A stretch of DNA of 64,000 nucleotides from Sporosarcina sp. D27 (GTDB lineage Bacteria; Bacillota; Bacilli; Bacillales_A; Planococcaceae), in NCBI RefSeq assembly GCF_000586555.1, contig NZ_AZUC01000014.1, positions 248,001 through 312,000 on the forward strand, given 5' to 3'. Positions 29,928-38,651 of the stretch are shown here, one piece after another. Position numbers and translations under genes: made by a program. A model generated the notes under the pieces. It was not told where the DNA came from, searched no databases, and saw only the letters and a list, made by a program, of their open reading frames with translations. The number at the start of each line of letters is the position of its first letter. Within the stretch, counting starts at the first letter, position 1.

Positions 29928-29955
29928 AAAAGACTGCGCTCGCAGTCTTTTTTTG
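29928..29955 (+). terminator. Terminator after the GGDEF pair
   Basis: AAAAGACTGCG pairs with CGCAGTCTTTT around a 2-base loop, followed by TTTTG. Confidence 0.85.
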
Positions 29956-29978
29956 TAACAATTATGCTCACAATCCTA

Positions 29979-30007
29979 TTGAACTCAAAGGTTCACTCCG
30001 TTATGCT
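29979..30007 (+). promoter_or_regulatory. Promoter of the pilin / T4P operon
   Basis: TTGAAC at 29979-29984, 17-base spacer, TATGCT at 30002-30007. Spacing is ideal and the leader to the first minor pilin is about 30 bases. Confidence 0.55.
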
Positions 30008-30042
30008 AGAGATAGGAAAAAGGAACGAAATGAGGTGCGCGA

Positions 30043-30489
30043 ATGATGAATAAAAGGAAAGTCAGTCACGAGTCTGGGCTGACTCTTGTTGAAGTTCTCG
30101 CCTCTCTTGTGATATTAGGCATACTCATTGTTTCCTTCTTATCTATTTTTGGTCAATCGGCGCTTCATAATAAGAAGACAGATGACTTAATAACAAATAC
30201 AAACTATGCTGAATACTTAATGGAATTATTTGTATCATACTCACAGAAAGGCAGTTCAATAGAAAGTGTGAGTAATCTTTTGGTGAATGATGAGAGGTTT
30301 AAGAAGAAACTCAATTTAGAATATAGTAAAGAGACTACTGAAGGTATTATTGAAGTCCATTTTGATGAAATAGATCAATTGGATGGTTATAGGGGAACGA
30401 GGGTGATTATTAATACTTACTCTACTAGTTCTACTCAACCAAATTCTGTCATTGAATCACTATTGTATTGGAGAACCAATTATGAATAA
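30043..30489 (+). CDS. Type IV prepilin-like protein (PilV/GspI-like minor pilin)
   Basis: 148 residues. The class-III signal is SGLTLVEVLASLVILG, with cleavage after Gly and Glu at position 5 of the mature chain, followed by a hydrophobic helix. The remaining about 110 residues are hydrophilic with many Asn/Lys/Glu. It is the first of three consecutive pilin-type genes and the last bases overlap the next frame. Codon use is visibly more AT-rich than the surrounding housekeeping genes. Minor pilin class is inferred from order. Confidence 0.85.
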   Translation: MMNKRKVSHESGLTLVEVLASLVILGILIVSFLSIFGQSALHNKKTDDLITNTNYAEYLMELFVSYSQKGSSIESVSNLLVNDERFKKKLNLEYSKETTEGIIEVHFDEIDQLDGYRGTRVIINTYSTSSTQPNSVIESLLYWRTNYE

Positions 30490-30931
30490 ATACTTGAATT
30501 GTAAAGGGGTAACATTGGTTGAAGTACTAGCGGTTTTAGTTTTATTATCATTGGTATTCCTATTATTCATGTCGACCCAACTATTTGGTCAAAGAGAATA
30601 TAGTACTCAGACGCAACAAATTTCAAATGAAGAAACCCTTCAATTTGTTATAAAAGATCTTACTCGGGAAGTTAGAAGAATTGATGACAATTCCAAAATT
30701 AAAGTCGATGTTCAAAAGTCAGAATTAAAAATAGGTGGTTCTGTATATTTTCTTATTAACAACGAATTGAAAAAAAATAGCACTATATTGGCTGACAACA
30801 TTGAAGACTTTAAATTGGAGTTTAACAGTTCAAAAGATACATTGAATATCTCGATAATAACTAAAGGATCCGCACGAACAAAGGAAGAGATTAAAACCTC
30901 AATATTTTTGCGGGAAGGGGACACCAGATGA
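30482..30931 (+). CDS. Type IV prepilin-like protein (PilW/GspJ-like minor pilin)
   Basis: 149 residues. The prepilin motif KGVTLVEVLAVLVLLSLV has the cleavable Gly and Glu at position 5. Start is the ATG at 30482, eight bases upstream of the previous stop, with GGAGA in front; an in-frame ATG 30 bases earlier would put an atypical leader before the signal. The C-terminal part matches the size and beta-rich style of PilW/GspJ minor pilins. AT-rich like its neighbours. Its end overlaps the start of the next gene by four bases. Confidence 0.82.
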   Translation: MNKYLNCKGVTLVEVLAVLVLLSLVFLLFMSTQLFGQREYSTQTQQISNEETLQFVIKDLTREVRRIDDNSKIKVDVQKSELKIGGSVYFLINNELKKNSTILADNIEDFKLEFNSSKDTLNISIITKGSARTKEEIKTSIFLREGDTR

Positions 30932-32469
30932 GAAAGCAATCAGAAAATGGATATTCTTTGCTAATTGTCCTTATGGTCCTTCTTGTTTTATCTGTCTTAA
31001 CACTTTCCATACTAGGATTAACCATTAAACACCATACCTTTAGTAAACAAGAGGTAAATGATAGATCGGCTTTTTATATAGCAGAAGCAGGACTAAACTA
31101 CACTATAAAAGATATTGAACGAATTTCAAAAATAGAATTACTTAACTATGCACCTTCTGACAAGATTTCTATTGAAAACCAGAAAGAAAAGTATTTAGAG
31201 GCAGTAAAAAAAGCTATAAGTAACGTGCCTGCATACCCTTTTAGATTTGAGAAACATGGAAATTCAACGCCTACAGTCGATATTCAAACTAACAAAAATG
31301 AGTTTCCTGATAAAATCAAGGTAACATCTGTCGGCAAAATTGGAACCAAAGAACGTACTTTAACACAATATGTAACTATCAAGTACGCATATCTAAATGA
31401 AGGAGGCGAATCTGTTGGTGAAGGGGAGACGCATCCGCCTGTCAAACCACCTATTTTTAATTATCCTGAGAAAACAGCAGTATTTGTGAATGGCAATATT
31501 GATTTGAGTGGGGGCGCAGAGATTTCAGGGAATGTCGGTACTAATAAAGCAGCCTCACATACGATAACTTTATCAGGCGGAATTAATATAAGAGGTACTA
31601 TATATGTTCCAGTTGGTTATGAAAATAAAGCCATAGACAAACCATCTTCGATGAACATAGATAAACCTCTTGGCCTAGCTGATAACGTTAAGTTCGATCT
31701 TCCGGACTTTCCTGTTTATCCTGTTTTACCTCTTATGAATAACAAAGTGATTTATAAAGACGGTAATCAAAAGGAAGTAATTAAAGGTGGCAGTCTTTAT
31801 ATCGATAATTATATTTCAGATGGTTTTAGACTGGAACTTGATAAGGATTATCAATTTAATGAAATTAGAGTGGAACAAAATAACAATCTTGAAATTAATG
31901 TTGGAAATCAGGATAAAACTCTCGTGGTAAATCATTTGAATGTTTTGAATGGGAATATTAAAATTTTAGGAACTGGTAATCTCACTATTATGGTTATGAG
32001 CAAAATATCAATGGGTTCAGGAAGCGTTGTAAACACCTCTAAAGACACAAAACGTTTAAAGATATTTCTTGACAATAAAAGCTCCATTCCTAATGAATTG
32101 AGCCTTTCGGGAGCTCAGAAAATTTATGGATCATTATATGCGAAGAATACAAACGTTCTCATAACTGGCGGGGGAGGCTTCCAAGGGAACATCCTCACCG
32201 GTGGTAAAAAGGTGGAAATTAGTGGAGGAGGCAGTGCTTTATATACCATGATAAATTCGCCTAATGCTGATGTTGTATTAACCGGAGGTGGTTCGGTAAA
32301 GGGCACCATTCTCGGGAAATCCCTAACTATGAGTGGTGGTGCTAAAGTTGAATATGGTGAATTCGATATCGATCCTGGTGAGTTTTATCCACCTGTAGAC
32401 CCCCAATTTCCTGTCTATAAACCCGTTGTTTCCGATGTGATTAAAGTTGATAAAATTATAGAAAAGTAA
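30928..32469 (+). CDS. PilX/GspK-like tip protein with SGG beta-solenoid repeats
   Basis: 513 residues. The N-terminus NGYSLLIVLMVLLVLSVL is a prepilin-type signal lacking Glu5, as in GspK/PilX proteins that cap pilus tips. Residues about 170-460 are built from short beta motifs (LSGGAEISG, LSGGINIRG, LSGAQKIYG, ITGGGGFQG, ISGGGSALY, LTGGGSVKG, MSGGAKVEY), which suggests a right-handed beta-solenoid or bactofilin-like fold. A proline-rich end (YPPVDPQFPVYKP) follows. No Cys or known adhesin catalytic motif is seen. Gene content is AT-rich relative to flanks. Its tip or adhesin role is inferred. Confidence 0.75.
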   Translation: MRKQSENGYSLLIVLMVLLVLSVLTLSILGLTIKHHTFSKQEVNDRSAFYIAEAGLNYTIKDIERISKIELLNYAPSDKISIENQKEKYLEAVKKAISNVPAYPFRFEKHGNSTPTVDIQTNKNEFPDKIKVTSVGKIGTKERTLTQYVTIKYAYLNEGGESVGEGETHPPVKPPIFNYPEKTAVFVNGNIDLSGGAEISGNVGTNKAASHTITLSGGINIRGTIYVPVGYENKAIDKPSSMNIDKPLGLADNVKFDLPDFPVYPVLPLMNNKVIYKDGNQKEVIKGGSLYIDNYISDGFRLELDKDYQFNEIRVEQNNNLEINVGNQDKTLVVNHLNVLNGNIKILGTGNLTIMVMSKISMGSGSVVNTSKDTKRLKIFLDNKSSIPNELSLSGAQKIYGSLYAKNTNVLITGGGGFQGNILTGGKKVEISGGGSALYTMINSPNADVVLTGGGSVKGTILGKSLTMSGGAKVEYGEFDIDPGEFYPPVDPQFPVYKPVVSDVIKVDKIIEK

Positions 32470-32473
32470 GGAG

Positions 32474-32713
32474 ATGGATAAGCTGCTTTATCTATCATTT
32501 TTGATCGCCATGATTGCAGGAATCATTTTCGTTGTTTTTAAATACAAAAAGAGACACTTTTATTTAACATTATGCTTACTTATAGGCAGTGTAATAGCTT
32601 TTCTAGCAATTCTTGCTCATCAAACCATGTCATTCTGGTACGCATTGATTGTCATACTGGGCTTGTCCTTTGCAACAGCAGTATTGCTAGCAAAGCAGCA
32701 GGAAGCGAAATAA
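32474..32713 (+). CDS. Small membrane protein of the T4P operon
   Basis: 79 residues with three hydrophobic segments (about 4-22, 28-46 and 51-71) and basic loops. The nearest ATG at 32474 abuts its AAGGAG (32468-32473) with no spacing, so the true start may be a CTG at 32483 or another codon. It sits between the solenoid and VanW-like genes. No homology is recognised. Function unknown. Confidence 0.6.
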   Translation: MDKLLYLSFLIAMIAGIIFVVFKYKKRHFYLTLCLLIGSVIAFLAILAHQTMSFWYALIVILGLSFATAVLLAKQQEAK

Positions 32714-32754
32714 TATGATTCTACGAAAAAAATTGAATGGGAGGCGTCCAGAAC

Positions 32755-34146
32755 GTGGGTAATCGAACTATTATAACGTATTTTATAAGCATCTTGGGCG
32801 CTTCTTTATTGTTTTTTGGAATTGCGTCTGCAGGATCGTTTGCTGCAGAAAACCTACTCTTCGGTAAACGATTCGGGGACCATACTTATGCAGGTCCTTT
32901 CAACTTATCAAAACAGACGGACGAGGAAGCGGAAATTAAATTAACCTCTGAATTGTTGGGAATGCAAGACAAGTTACAAGCGGATTTACTCTATCAAGAT
33001 GCGATCATTCCCTTACCAGCAGAATTAGTAGAGTATAGTCCTTCTGCAACCATCGAACAAGCGAAGTCAGAGGAGGAAAACTCGCTCATAGCGACAGTTT
33101 CCGAGGATGGACTTCGAACGTTGTTGCATCAACAATTACCGATGTTGTCTTTCAGTGATTCTGAAATCAACTCTATCGCTAATGGGATTAGTGAGAAATT
33201 GGAATCAGGAATCATGCCGCAATCCATTATTTTGACAGATTATCTTGAGTCCACACAGACAACTACTGAAATTGCATCTGCATCCACTGAAATTGACGGT
33301 TTGACAGCTCCGATGCTCGAGTTAATCAGTGAGTTAGACGGAAACGAAATCGAGCCGAAAGCTCCATTTTCAATTCTTGAGTTCATTGAAAATACGCAAC
33401 CTGGTCTACTTGACGAAGAAGAACTCACAATTCTAGCGTCTACACTTTATAAAGCTTCGTTACAGACGAACTTCTGGATTGAAGATCGTACAATCCGTCG
33501 TGAACTGACGCAGAGTGTGGAACCTGGATTCGAAGCGGCGATTAATACACAGCTAGGTCTGGATTACGTGATGACGAACCCGAATTACACTTCCTATACA
33601 GTTCACGCAAAATGGGAAAGTGGATCATTGAACGTTTCTATTGAAGGAATGCCACTTCGTTATGAATATGAGCCTTATGTTGCGGAAACGAATAAATTTA
33701 ATCCTAAAACTGTTGTTCAATATAGTGAAGATCTATCACGGGGACAAGTCCATATTGCAAATCCTGGTATAGATGGATTCGAGATTATTGTGCAGCGTAA
33801 AATCACAGAAGATGGATCTTTACTAACTACTGAACCTATTTCAGAAGATTTTTATCCACCGGTTTCCCGTGTCGAACAGCGTCCTCTAATAGAAGCAGAC
33901 ACGAATTTGGGAAGCGAACCCGGAGCAGATTCTTCTCAGAACAATGGAAGTGGGAATGATTCGGATTCCACATCAAACAACGGTAATTCAAGTATCAAGC
34001 CCGATTCAAGTGGTGAGAAACCTTCTGGATCTAACAAACCATCTAAAAATCCTAACGATACTTTGAATCCAGATGATGGAAACGCTATGCCGATGCCTGG
34101 TGATGACGACTATTTGTATGACAAAGGCGGAAATTTGATCAAGTAA
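32755..34146 (+). CDS. VanW-like membrane-anchored protein with G5-like tail
   Basis: 463 residues from a GTG start (RBS GGGAGGCG at 32739-32746). A single N-terminal membrane segment (about 5-28) anchors an extracytoplasmic protein. Residues about 220-330 resemble the C-terminal half of VanW-domain proteins (LASTLYKASLQTNFWIEDR, TNPGIDGF-like ANPGIDGFEI), and residues about 335-380 resemble a G5-type segment (VQRKITEDGSLLTTEPIS). A disordered Ser/Asn/Gly/Pro-rich tail follows and ends acidic (MPGDDDYLYDK). The first VanW half is not evident. VanW proteins are common in cell-envelope contexts; its presence in a pilus operon suggests wall passage or anchoring. Partly inference. Confidence 0.65.
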   Translation: MGNRTIITYFISILGASLLFFGIASAGSFAAENLLFGKRFGDHTYAGPFNLSKQTDEEAEIKLTSELLGMQDKLQADLLYQDAIIPLPAELVEYSPSATIEQAKSEEENSLIATVSEDGLRTLLHQQLPMLSFSDSEINSIANGISEKLESGIMPQSIILTDYLESTQTTTEIASASTEIDGLTAPMLELISELDGNEIEPKAPFSILEFIENTQPGLLDEEELTILASTLYKASLQTNFWIEDRTIRRELTQSVEPGFEAAINTQLGLDYVMTNPNYTSYTVHAKWESGSLNVSIEGMPLRYEYEPYVAETNKFNPKTVVQYSEDLSRGQVHIANPGIDGFEIIVQRKITEDGSLLTTEPISEDFYPPVSRVEQRPLIEADTNLGSEPGADSSQNNGSGNDSDSTSNNGNSSIKPDSSGEKPSGSNKPSKNPNDTLNPDDGNAMPMPGDDDYLYDKGGNLIK

Positions 34147-34171
34147 CACCCGGTTTGGAGGGGGATTTTCA

Positions 34172-35827
34172 ATGGCAGCACCACGAAAACGGTTAGGGGA
34201 TTTATTGGTTGAGTCTGGATTGATTTCAGATACTCAGCTCGATATGGCATTAGCGGAAAAGCCTATGGACCAGCGTCTCGGTGATGCATTGCTTGCGCGA
34301 GGATACATTACAGAACAACAACTAATTGAAGTATTGGAATTTCAACTTGGGATTCCTCATATCAACTTGTTCCGTTATCCGTTTGATCCGAAATTGTTTA
34401 ATATTGTACCCAAGGATTTCGCCAAGCGAAACTTACTTGTCCCTTTGAAAGCAGATGGCGATCGGTTATTTGTTGCGATGAGTGATCCAATGGACTATTT
34501 GACAATTGAGGATTTGCGATTGTCTACTGGCTTTCATATTGAAACAGCAATTGCTTCTAAAGATGATATTTTACGAACGATATCTAAGTATTACGAAGAC
34601 GAATCATTCGAAGATATCTTCATCGATCAACCCGAAGAAACGAAACAGCAGGAAGAATTGACAGATCTCGATTCACCGGTTGTTCGATTGGTGAACCAGT
34701 TGATGGTTTCTGCCGTTGCTCAAAAGGCGAGCGACATCCATTTGGATCCACAAGAAAACGAACTCGTAATCCGATACCGATTAGACGGAATGTTGAAAAC
34801 GGAACGAGTCCTCCCTAAACACATGCAAGGGATGTTAACGGCTAGGATCAAGATTCTCGCTAATTTGGATATTACTGAACAGCGTTTGCCGCAAGATGGA
34901 CGTATTAAGACGACCATCGATTTTCGTCCTATTGACTTACGGGTGTCAACATTACCTACTATTTTCGGAGAAAAAATTGTGATGCGGATTTTGGATTTAA
35001 GTAGTTCACTAAGTGATTTGAAAAAACTGGGCTTCAATCCGCTAAACTTGGAACGATTTTTGGAGGAAATTAATCGACCGAACGGAATCGTTTTGATATC
35101 TGGACCAACTGGGTCTGGTAAGTCGTCGACGTTATACGCGGCGCTCAACAAATTGAATAGTGAAGAAGTCAACATCATTACCGTTGAGGATCCAGTGGAA
35201 TACCAACTTTCTGGTGTTAATCAAATTCAGGTCAATCAAAATGTAGGATTAACGTTCGCTACTGGATTACGGTCGATATTACGCCAAGATCCCGACATCG
35301 TCATGGTTGGTGAGATTCGAGATCGTGATACGGTCGAGATTGCGATCAGAGCGTCGCTGACAGGACACTTAGTTCTCAGTACAATTCACACGAACGATTC
35401 CGTAGCATCGATCACACGATTGCTCGATATGGGTGTAGAACCGTTTCTCGTCACAGCTTCACTCAACGCTGTTGTTGCGCAACGGCTCATTCGAAAAGTG
35501 TGCAGGGACTGTGGGAAGAAAATGCCGGCATCGACTCGAGAACAGGAGATTTTTGCAAAACGCGGATTGGCAATTAATGAAATTAACCGCGGGTCAGGTT
35601 GTGCATCTTGTAACATGACGGGCTATCGAGGAAGGATTGCGATTCACGAAGTGTTGCTGATCGACGATGCGATGCGAGAATTGATCAACAATAATGCGAC
35701 GCCTGCTAAAATGAGAGAAGCTGCGGTCAACAGTGGAACAATCTTTTTAATCGATGATGGACTGGATAAAGTGAAACAAGGACTGACAACGACGGAAGAA
35801 GTACTCCGTGTTGCGTTGCCTGAATAA
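34172..35827 (+). CDS. pilB: Type IV pilus assembly ATPase PilB with MshEN domain
   Basis: 551 residues. Residues 35-58 (RLGDALLARGYITEQQLIEV then LEFQ) fit the MshEN cyclic-di-GMP-binding motif; a first, less complete copy begins at residue 7 (RLGDLLVESG). A central GspE domain carries Walker A GPTGSGKSS near residue 310 and the Walker B/aspartate region DPDIVMVGEIRDRD near 372. Two CxxC pairs (CRDC and CASC) form the zinc site of PilB-type ATPases. It powers pilus extension. Strong RBS GGAGGGGG precedes the ATG. Confidence 0.95.
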   Translation: MAAPRKRLGDLLVESGLISDTQLDMALAEKPMDQRLGDALLARGYITEQQLIEVLEFQLGIPHINLFRYPFDPKLFNIVPKDFAKRNLLVPLKADGDRLFVAMSDPMDYLTIEDLRLSTGFHIETAIASKDDILRTISKYYEDESFEDIFIDQPEETKQQEELTDLDSPVVRLVNQLMVSAVAQKASDIHLDPQENELVIRYRLDGMLKTERVLPKHMQGMLTARIKILANLDITEQRLPQDGRIKTTIDFRPIDLRVSTLPTIFGEKIVMRILDLSSSLSDLKKLGFNPLNLERFLEEINRPNGIVLISGPTGSGKSSTLYAALNKLNSEEVNIITVEDPVEYQLSGVNQIQVNQNVGLTFATGLRSILRQDPDIVMVGEIRDRDTVEIAIRASLTGHLVLSTIHTNDSVASITRLLDMGVEPFLVTASLNAVVAQRLIRKVCRDCGKKMPASTREQEIFAKRGLAINEINRGSGCASCNMTGYRGRIAIHEVLLIDDAMRELINNNATPAKMREAAVNSGTIFLIDDGLDKVKQGLTTTEEVLRVALPE

Positions 35828-35839
35828 GGAGGGGATATC

Positions 35840-36880
35840 ATGATGAAACAACAGATTGATGAGTTACTGACAAAGGCGGTAGAACTTCACGCTTCTGACA
35901 TTCACATGACGATTGACTCTCCGCCTGTCTTTCGGATTAACGGAGATTTGAAACGTTTTGGGAGTGAACCGATTGATGAACAATTTACGATGGGGGTTGC
36001 TCAAGCAACAGTCCCTGATAAATTATTCACTGCGTTTAAGGAGCAAGGTCAGATTGACTATTCATATGAAGTTCCAAAAGTTGCTCGATTCCGTGTAAAT
36101 GCGTTTCAACAGCGTGGGGTTACGTCTCTCGCGTTTCGTACGATTCCAACAGACATTCCGACAATAGAGTCCCTACAGATGCCGGGGATTTTAAAATCTC
36201 TGGCAGACACAAAACAAGGATTGATCCTTGTGACTGGACCGACTGGATCGGGTAAGTCCACAACGTTAGCATCGATGATTGATTATTTGAATCAGACATC
36301 AAGAAAGCACATTTTGACGCTGGAAGACCCTATCGAGTATATGCATAGTCATGGTTCAAGTATCGTAGACCAGAGGGAAGTCGGTTTTGACACAGATTCA
36401 TTCGCAGATGGTTTGCGGGCAGCATTACGTCAAGATCCAGACGTCATTCTCGTTGGGGAGATGCGAGATTTAGAGACGATTTCAACTGCGATTACTGCTG
36501 CTGAAACCGGGCATTTGGTACTTGCGACGCTTCATACTTGGAGTGCTGCATCAACGATTGACCGAATTATCGATGTGTTTCCTCATGGCCAACAAGCTCA
36601 AATTCGTGCCCAGCTCGCCGGAGTGTTGACAGCGGTTTTATCGCAAAGATTGTTGCCGACGATAGACCGTTCCGGGAGACGAGCCGCTACGGAATTAATG
36701 ATTAAAAATGCAGCTATTGCCAACTTGATCCGTTCAGAGAAGGTTCATCAAATTCCGAACGTCATTCAAACGAATCGTGCTGCGGGTATGCACATGATGA
36801 ATGCGTCTGTTAAAGAGTTATTGGATGGTGGGATCATTAGTTATGATACCGCTGAGCCTTACTTGCAGGAGGAATCATAA
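35840..36880 (+). CDS. pilT: Twitching-motility retraction ATPase PilT
   Basis: 346 residues, standard PilT size. Walker A GPTGSGKSTT is near residue 133; the Asp box contains RQDPDVILVGEMRDLET (about 199-215) and the His box GHLVLATLHTWSA follows. It disassembles pili. It lies directly after pilB, with RBS AAGGAGGGG, and its stop is two bases before pilC. An in-frame second ATG immediately follows the first. Confidence 0.96.
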   Translation: MMKQQIDELLTKAVELHASDIHMTIDSPPVFRINGDLKRFGSEPIDEQFTMGVAQATVPDKLFTAFKEQGQIDYSYEVPKVARFRVNAFQQRGVTSLAFRTIPTDIPTIESLQMPGILKSLADTKQGLILVTGPTGSGKSTTLASMIDYLNQTSRKHILTLEDPIEYMHSHGSSIVDQREVGFDTDSFADGLRAALRQDPDVILVGEMRDLETISTAITAAETGHLVLATLHTWSAASTIDRIIDVFPHGQQAQIRAQLAGVLTAVLSQRLLPTIDRSGRRAATELMIKNAAIANLIRSEKVHQIPNVIQTNRAAGMHMMNASVKELLDGGIISYDTAEPYLQEES

Positions 36881-36882
36881 TT

Positions 36883-38094
36883 GTGGCTCGATTTAAATAT
36901 GATGGGCGAGACGCTAAATCTGTCCGTTCAGGTGTCGTAGTTGCTGACAATAAAAGAGATGCAGCGTTGAAATTAAAACGCGAAGGAATCCGTGTGAAAA
37001 ATTTAACGGAGCAGGCGGAAACCACGCTAACAAAAGAGATTCATATAGGAAAACCGGTAAAACGCCAGCATTTCATCATGTTTTTGCGCCAGTTTTCTAC
37101 GTTGCTACGTGCAGGTGTGACCATTGTTGAAGCGATTCGGATTTTAGCACTCCAAGTGGAAGGGAAGCAGTTCAAAAAGATTTTGACGGAAGTTAATGAA
37201 GACTTACGGACAGGCGGCTCCTTATCTGACTCATTTGCAAAGCATCCGAAAGCGTTCGAGCCGCTTGTGGTGAATATGATTAAAGCCGGTGAACTGTCAG
37301 GTACATTGGATGATGCGCTGGACAGGCTTGCAATTCACTATGAAAAAGCATACAAGACACGTCAAAAAGTGTTGTCTGCACTGTCATATCCAGTTGTAGT
37401 TGGGATTGTAGCAGTCGGAGTTGTCATTTTCTTACTGACGTTTGTCGTGCCGATGTTCGTAGATTTGTTCGCCAGTGTAGGTGGAGAATTACCATTGCTG
37501 ACCCGCTTCGTCATGAGCGCAAGTGATTTTGCGCTGTCTTATTGGTATGTCATTGTTATGACCGCGATGGCGATTGCGATTTCGTTTTATCTGATCCGAA
37601 ATAACCCAGCAGGAAAGATGATGCTGGATACGATTTTACTTCGGTTGCCGATTTTCGGAGACATTGTGAAGAAATCCGTTCTGGCAACATTAACTAGGAC
37701 TCTTAGTTCGCTATTCTCGAGTTCAGTTCCGATTCTGCAATCAATTTCAATGACGGAAAAAGTAATTGAAAATGAAGTGGTTAAGAAAGTGCTTGTAAAG
37801 TCACGGGAATCATTGGAACGTGGCGGGTCACTTACAGAGCCGATGGAAGGGCACTGGGCGTTTCCACCGCTCATTCCGCACATGATTGCAATCGGAGAAC
37901 AAACAGGTTCTTTGGATGCCATGCTTGCGAAAGTCGCGGATTTTTATGAAAGTGAAGTCGATGCTTCTACAGAAAGGTTGAAAGCGCTCATCGAGCCAAT
38001 AATGATTGTACTGTTAGCAGGATTAGTTGGGACTATTGTCCTTGCGATTTTATTGCCGATGTTCAGCCTATTTAACGAGATAGATAATTTGTAA
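36883..38094 (+). CDS. pilC: Type IV pilus inner-membrane platform protein PilC
   Basis: 403 residues from a GTG, with AGGAGG at 36868-36873. Two GspF domains are seen, each with a membrane pair: HFIMFLRQFSTLLRAGVTIV with LSYPVVVGIVAVGVVIFLLT in the first half and VLATLTRTLSSLFSSSVPIL in the second, and the C-terminal helices around LAGLVGTIVLAILLPMFSLF. It is the rotor/platform that PilB and PilT act on. The gene closes the ATPase-platform trio. Confidence 0.95.
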   Translation: MARFKYDGRDAKSVRSGVVVADNKRDAALKLKREGIRVKNLTEQAETTLTKEIHIGKPVKRQHFIMFLRQFSTLLRAGVTIVEAIRILALQVEGKQFKKILTEVNEDLRTGGSLSDSFAKHPKAFEPLVVNMIKAGELSGTLDDALDRLAIHYEKAYKTRQKVLSALSYPVVVGIVAVGVVIFLLTFVVPMFVDLFASVGGELPLLTRFVMSASDFALSYWYVIVMTAMAIAISFYLIRNNPAGKMMLDTILLRLPIFGDIVKKSVLATLTRTLSSLFSSSVPILQSISMTEKVIENEVVKKVLVKSRESLERGGSLTEPMEGHWAFPPLIPHMIAIGEQTGSLDAMLAKVADFYESEVDASTERLKALIEPIMIVLLAGLVGTIVLAILLPMFSLFNEIDNL

Positions 38095-38167
38095 CGTGTA
38101 AACCTTAACGTCCATTAAAATTTCATAAATTGCTAGAAAAATAGTTCCACACAACCAGAACTTTTGG

Positions 38168-38173
38168 TATACT
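38168..38173 (+). promoter_or_regulatory. Extended -10 promoter for the major pilin
   Basis: TGGTATACT is a TG-n-TATACT extended -10, 41 bases before the pilin start. A -35 at 17 bases is poor. A separate promoter would raise pilin levels above those of the ATPases. Confidence 0.55.
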
Positions 38174-38214
38174 GACAGTATGTTAGAAAGCACGTACACT
38201 AAGGAGGAGAACAA

Positions 38215-38631
38215 ATGAAAAAGTTTTTACAGAAGAAGTTGAAAAATGAAAAAGGTTTGACACTTGTCGAGCTACTCGCAGTTATTGTTATTTTGGGTAT
38301 TATCGCAGCGATTGCTGTGCCGTCGATTGGTAATATTATTGAGAATAGTAGATTTAAAGCTATAAAAGGTGATGCACAAACGATTTTATCAGCTGCTAAT
38401 ATGTATTATGCAGAATCTGATACTAAAACAGATGTTACTTTACCGATGCTTAAAGAAAAAGGTTTTATTAATGACTCAGGGGCATTTAAAATTGATGATG
38501 AAAAAGTAATTGTTACTTATAAGTCTGGTGGTAATACTTTCACTGGAACGGGTAAAAGTGGTAGTTATTCATTAACCATTACCGGTTTAACTAGTAAAGG
38601 TATAACAGATATGTCTAAACCTGCAAATTAA
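38215..38631 (+). CDS. pilA: Type IV pilin (major pilin)
   Basis: 138 residues. The leader ends in EKG and the mature protein starts LTLVELLAVIVILGIIA with the key Glu at position 5, an almost canonical type IV pilin. A hydrophilic globular domain of about 90 residues follows; no cysteine pair is present. It is the short, clearly major-like pilin of the set, with its own promoter and strong RBS AAGGAGG. The AT content is raised as in the minor-pilin block. Confidence 0.93.
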   Translation: MKKFLQKKLKNEKGLTLVELLAVIVILGIIAAIAVPSIGNIIENSRFKAIKGDAQTILSAANMYYAESDTKTDVTLPMLKEKGFINDSGAFKIDDEKVIVTYKSGGNTFTGTGKSGSYSLTITGLTSKGITDMSKPAN

Positions 38632-38651
38632 ACCTAGTTAGGAGCCAACCC

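Noticed and set aside
29502-30053. 183-codon plus-strand ORF overlapping the second GGDEF gene
   Set aside because: It lies in another frame of the GGDEF domain and crosses a terminator; no protein-like features.
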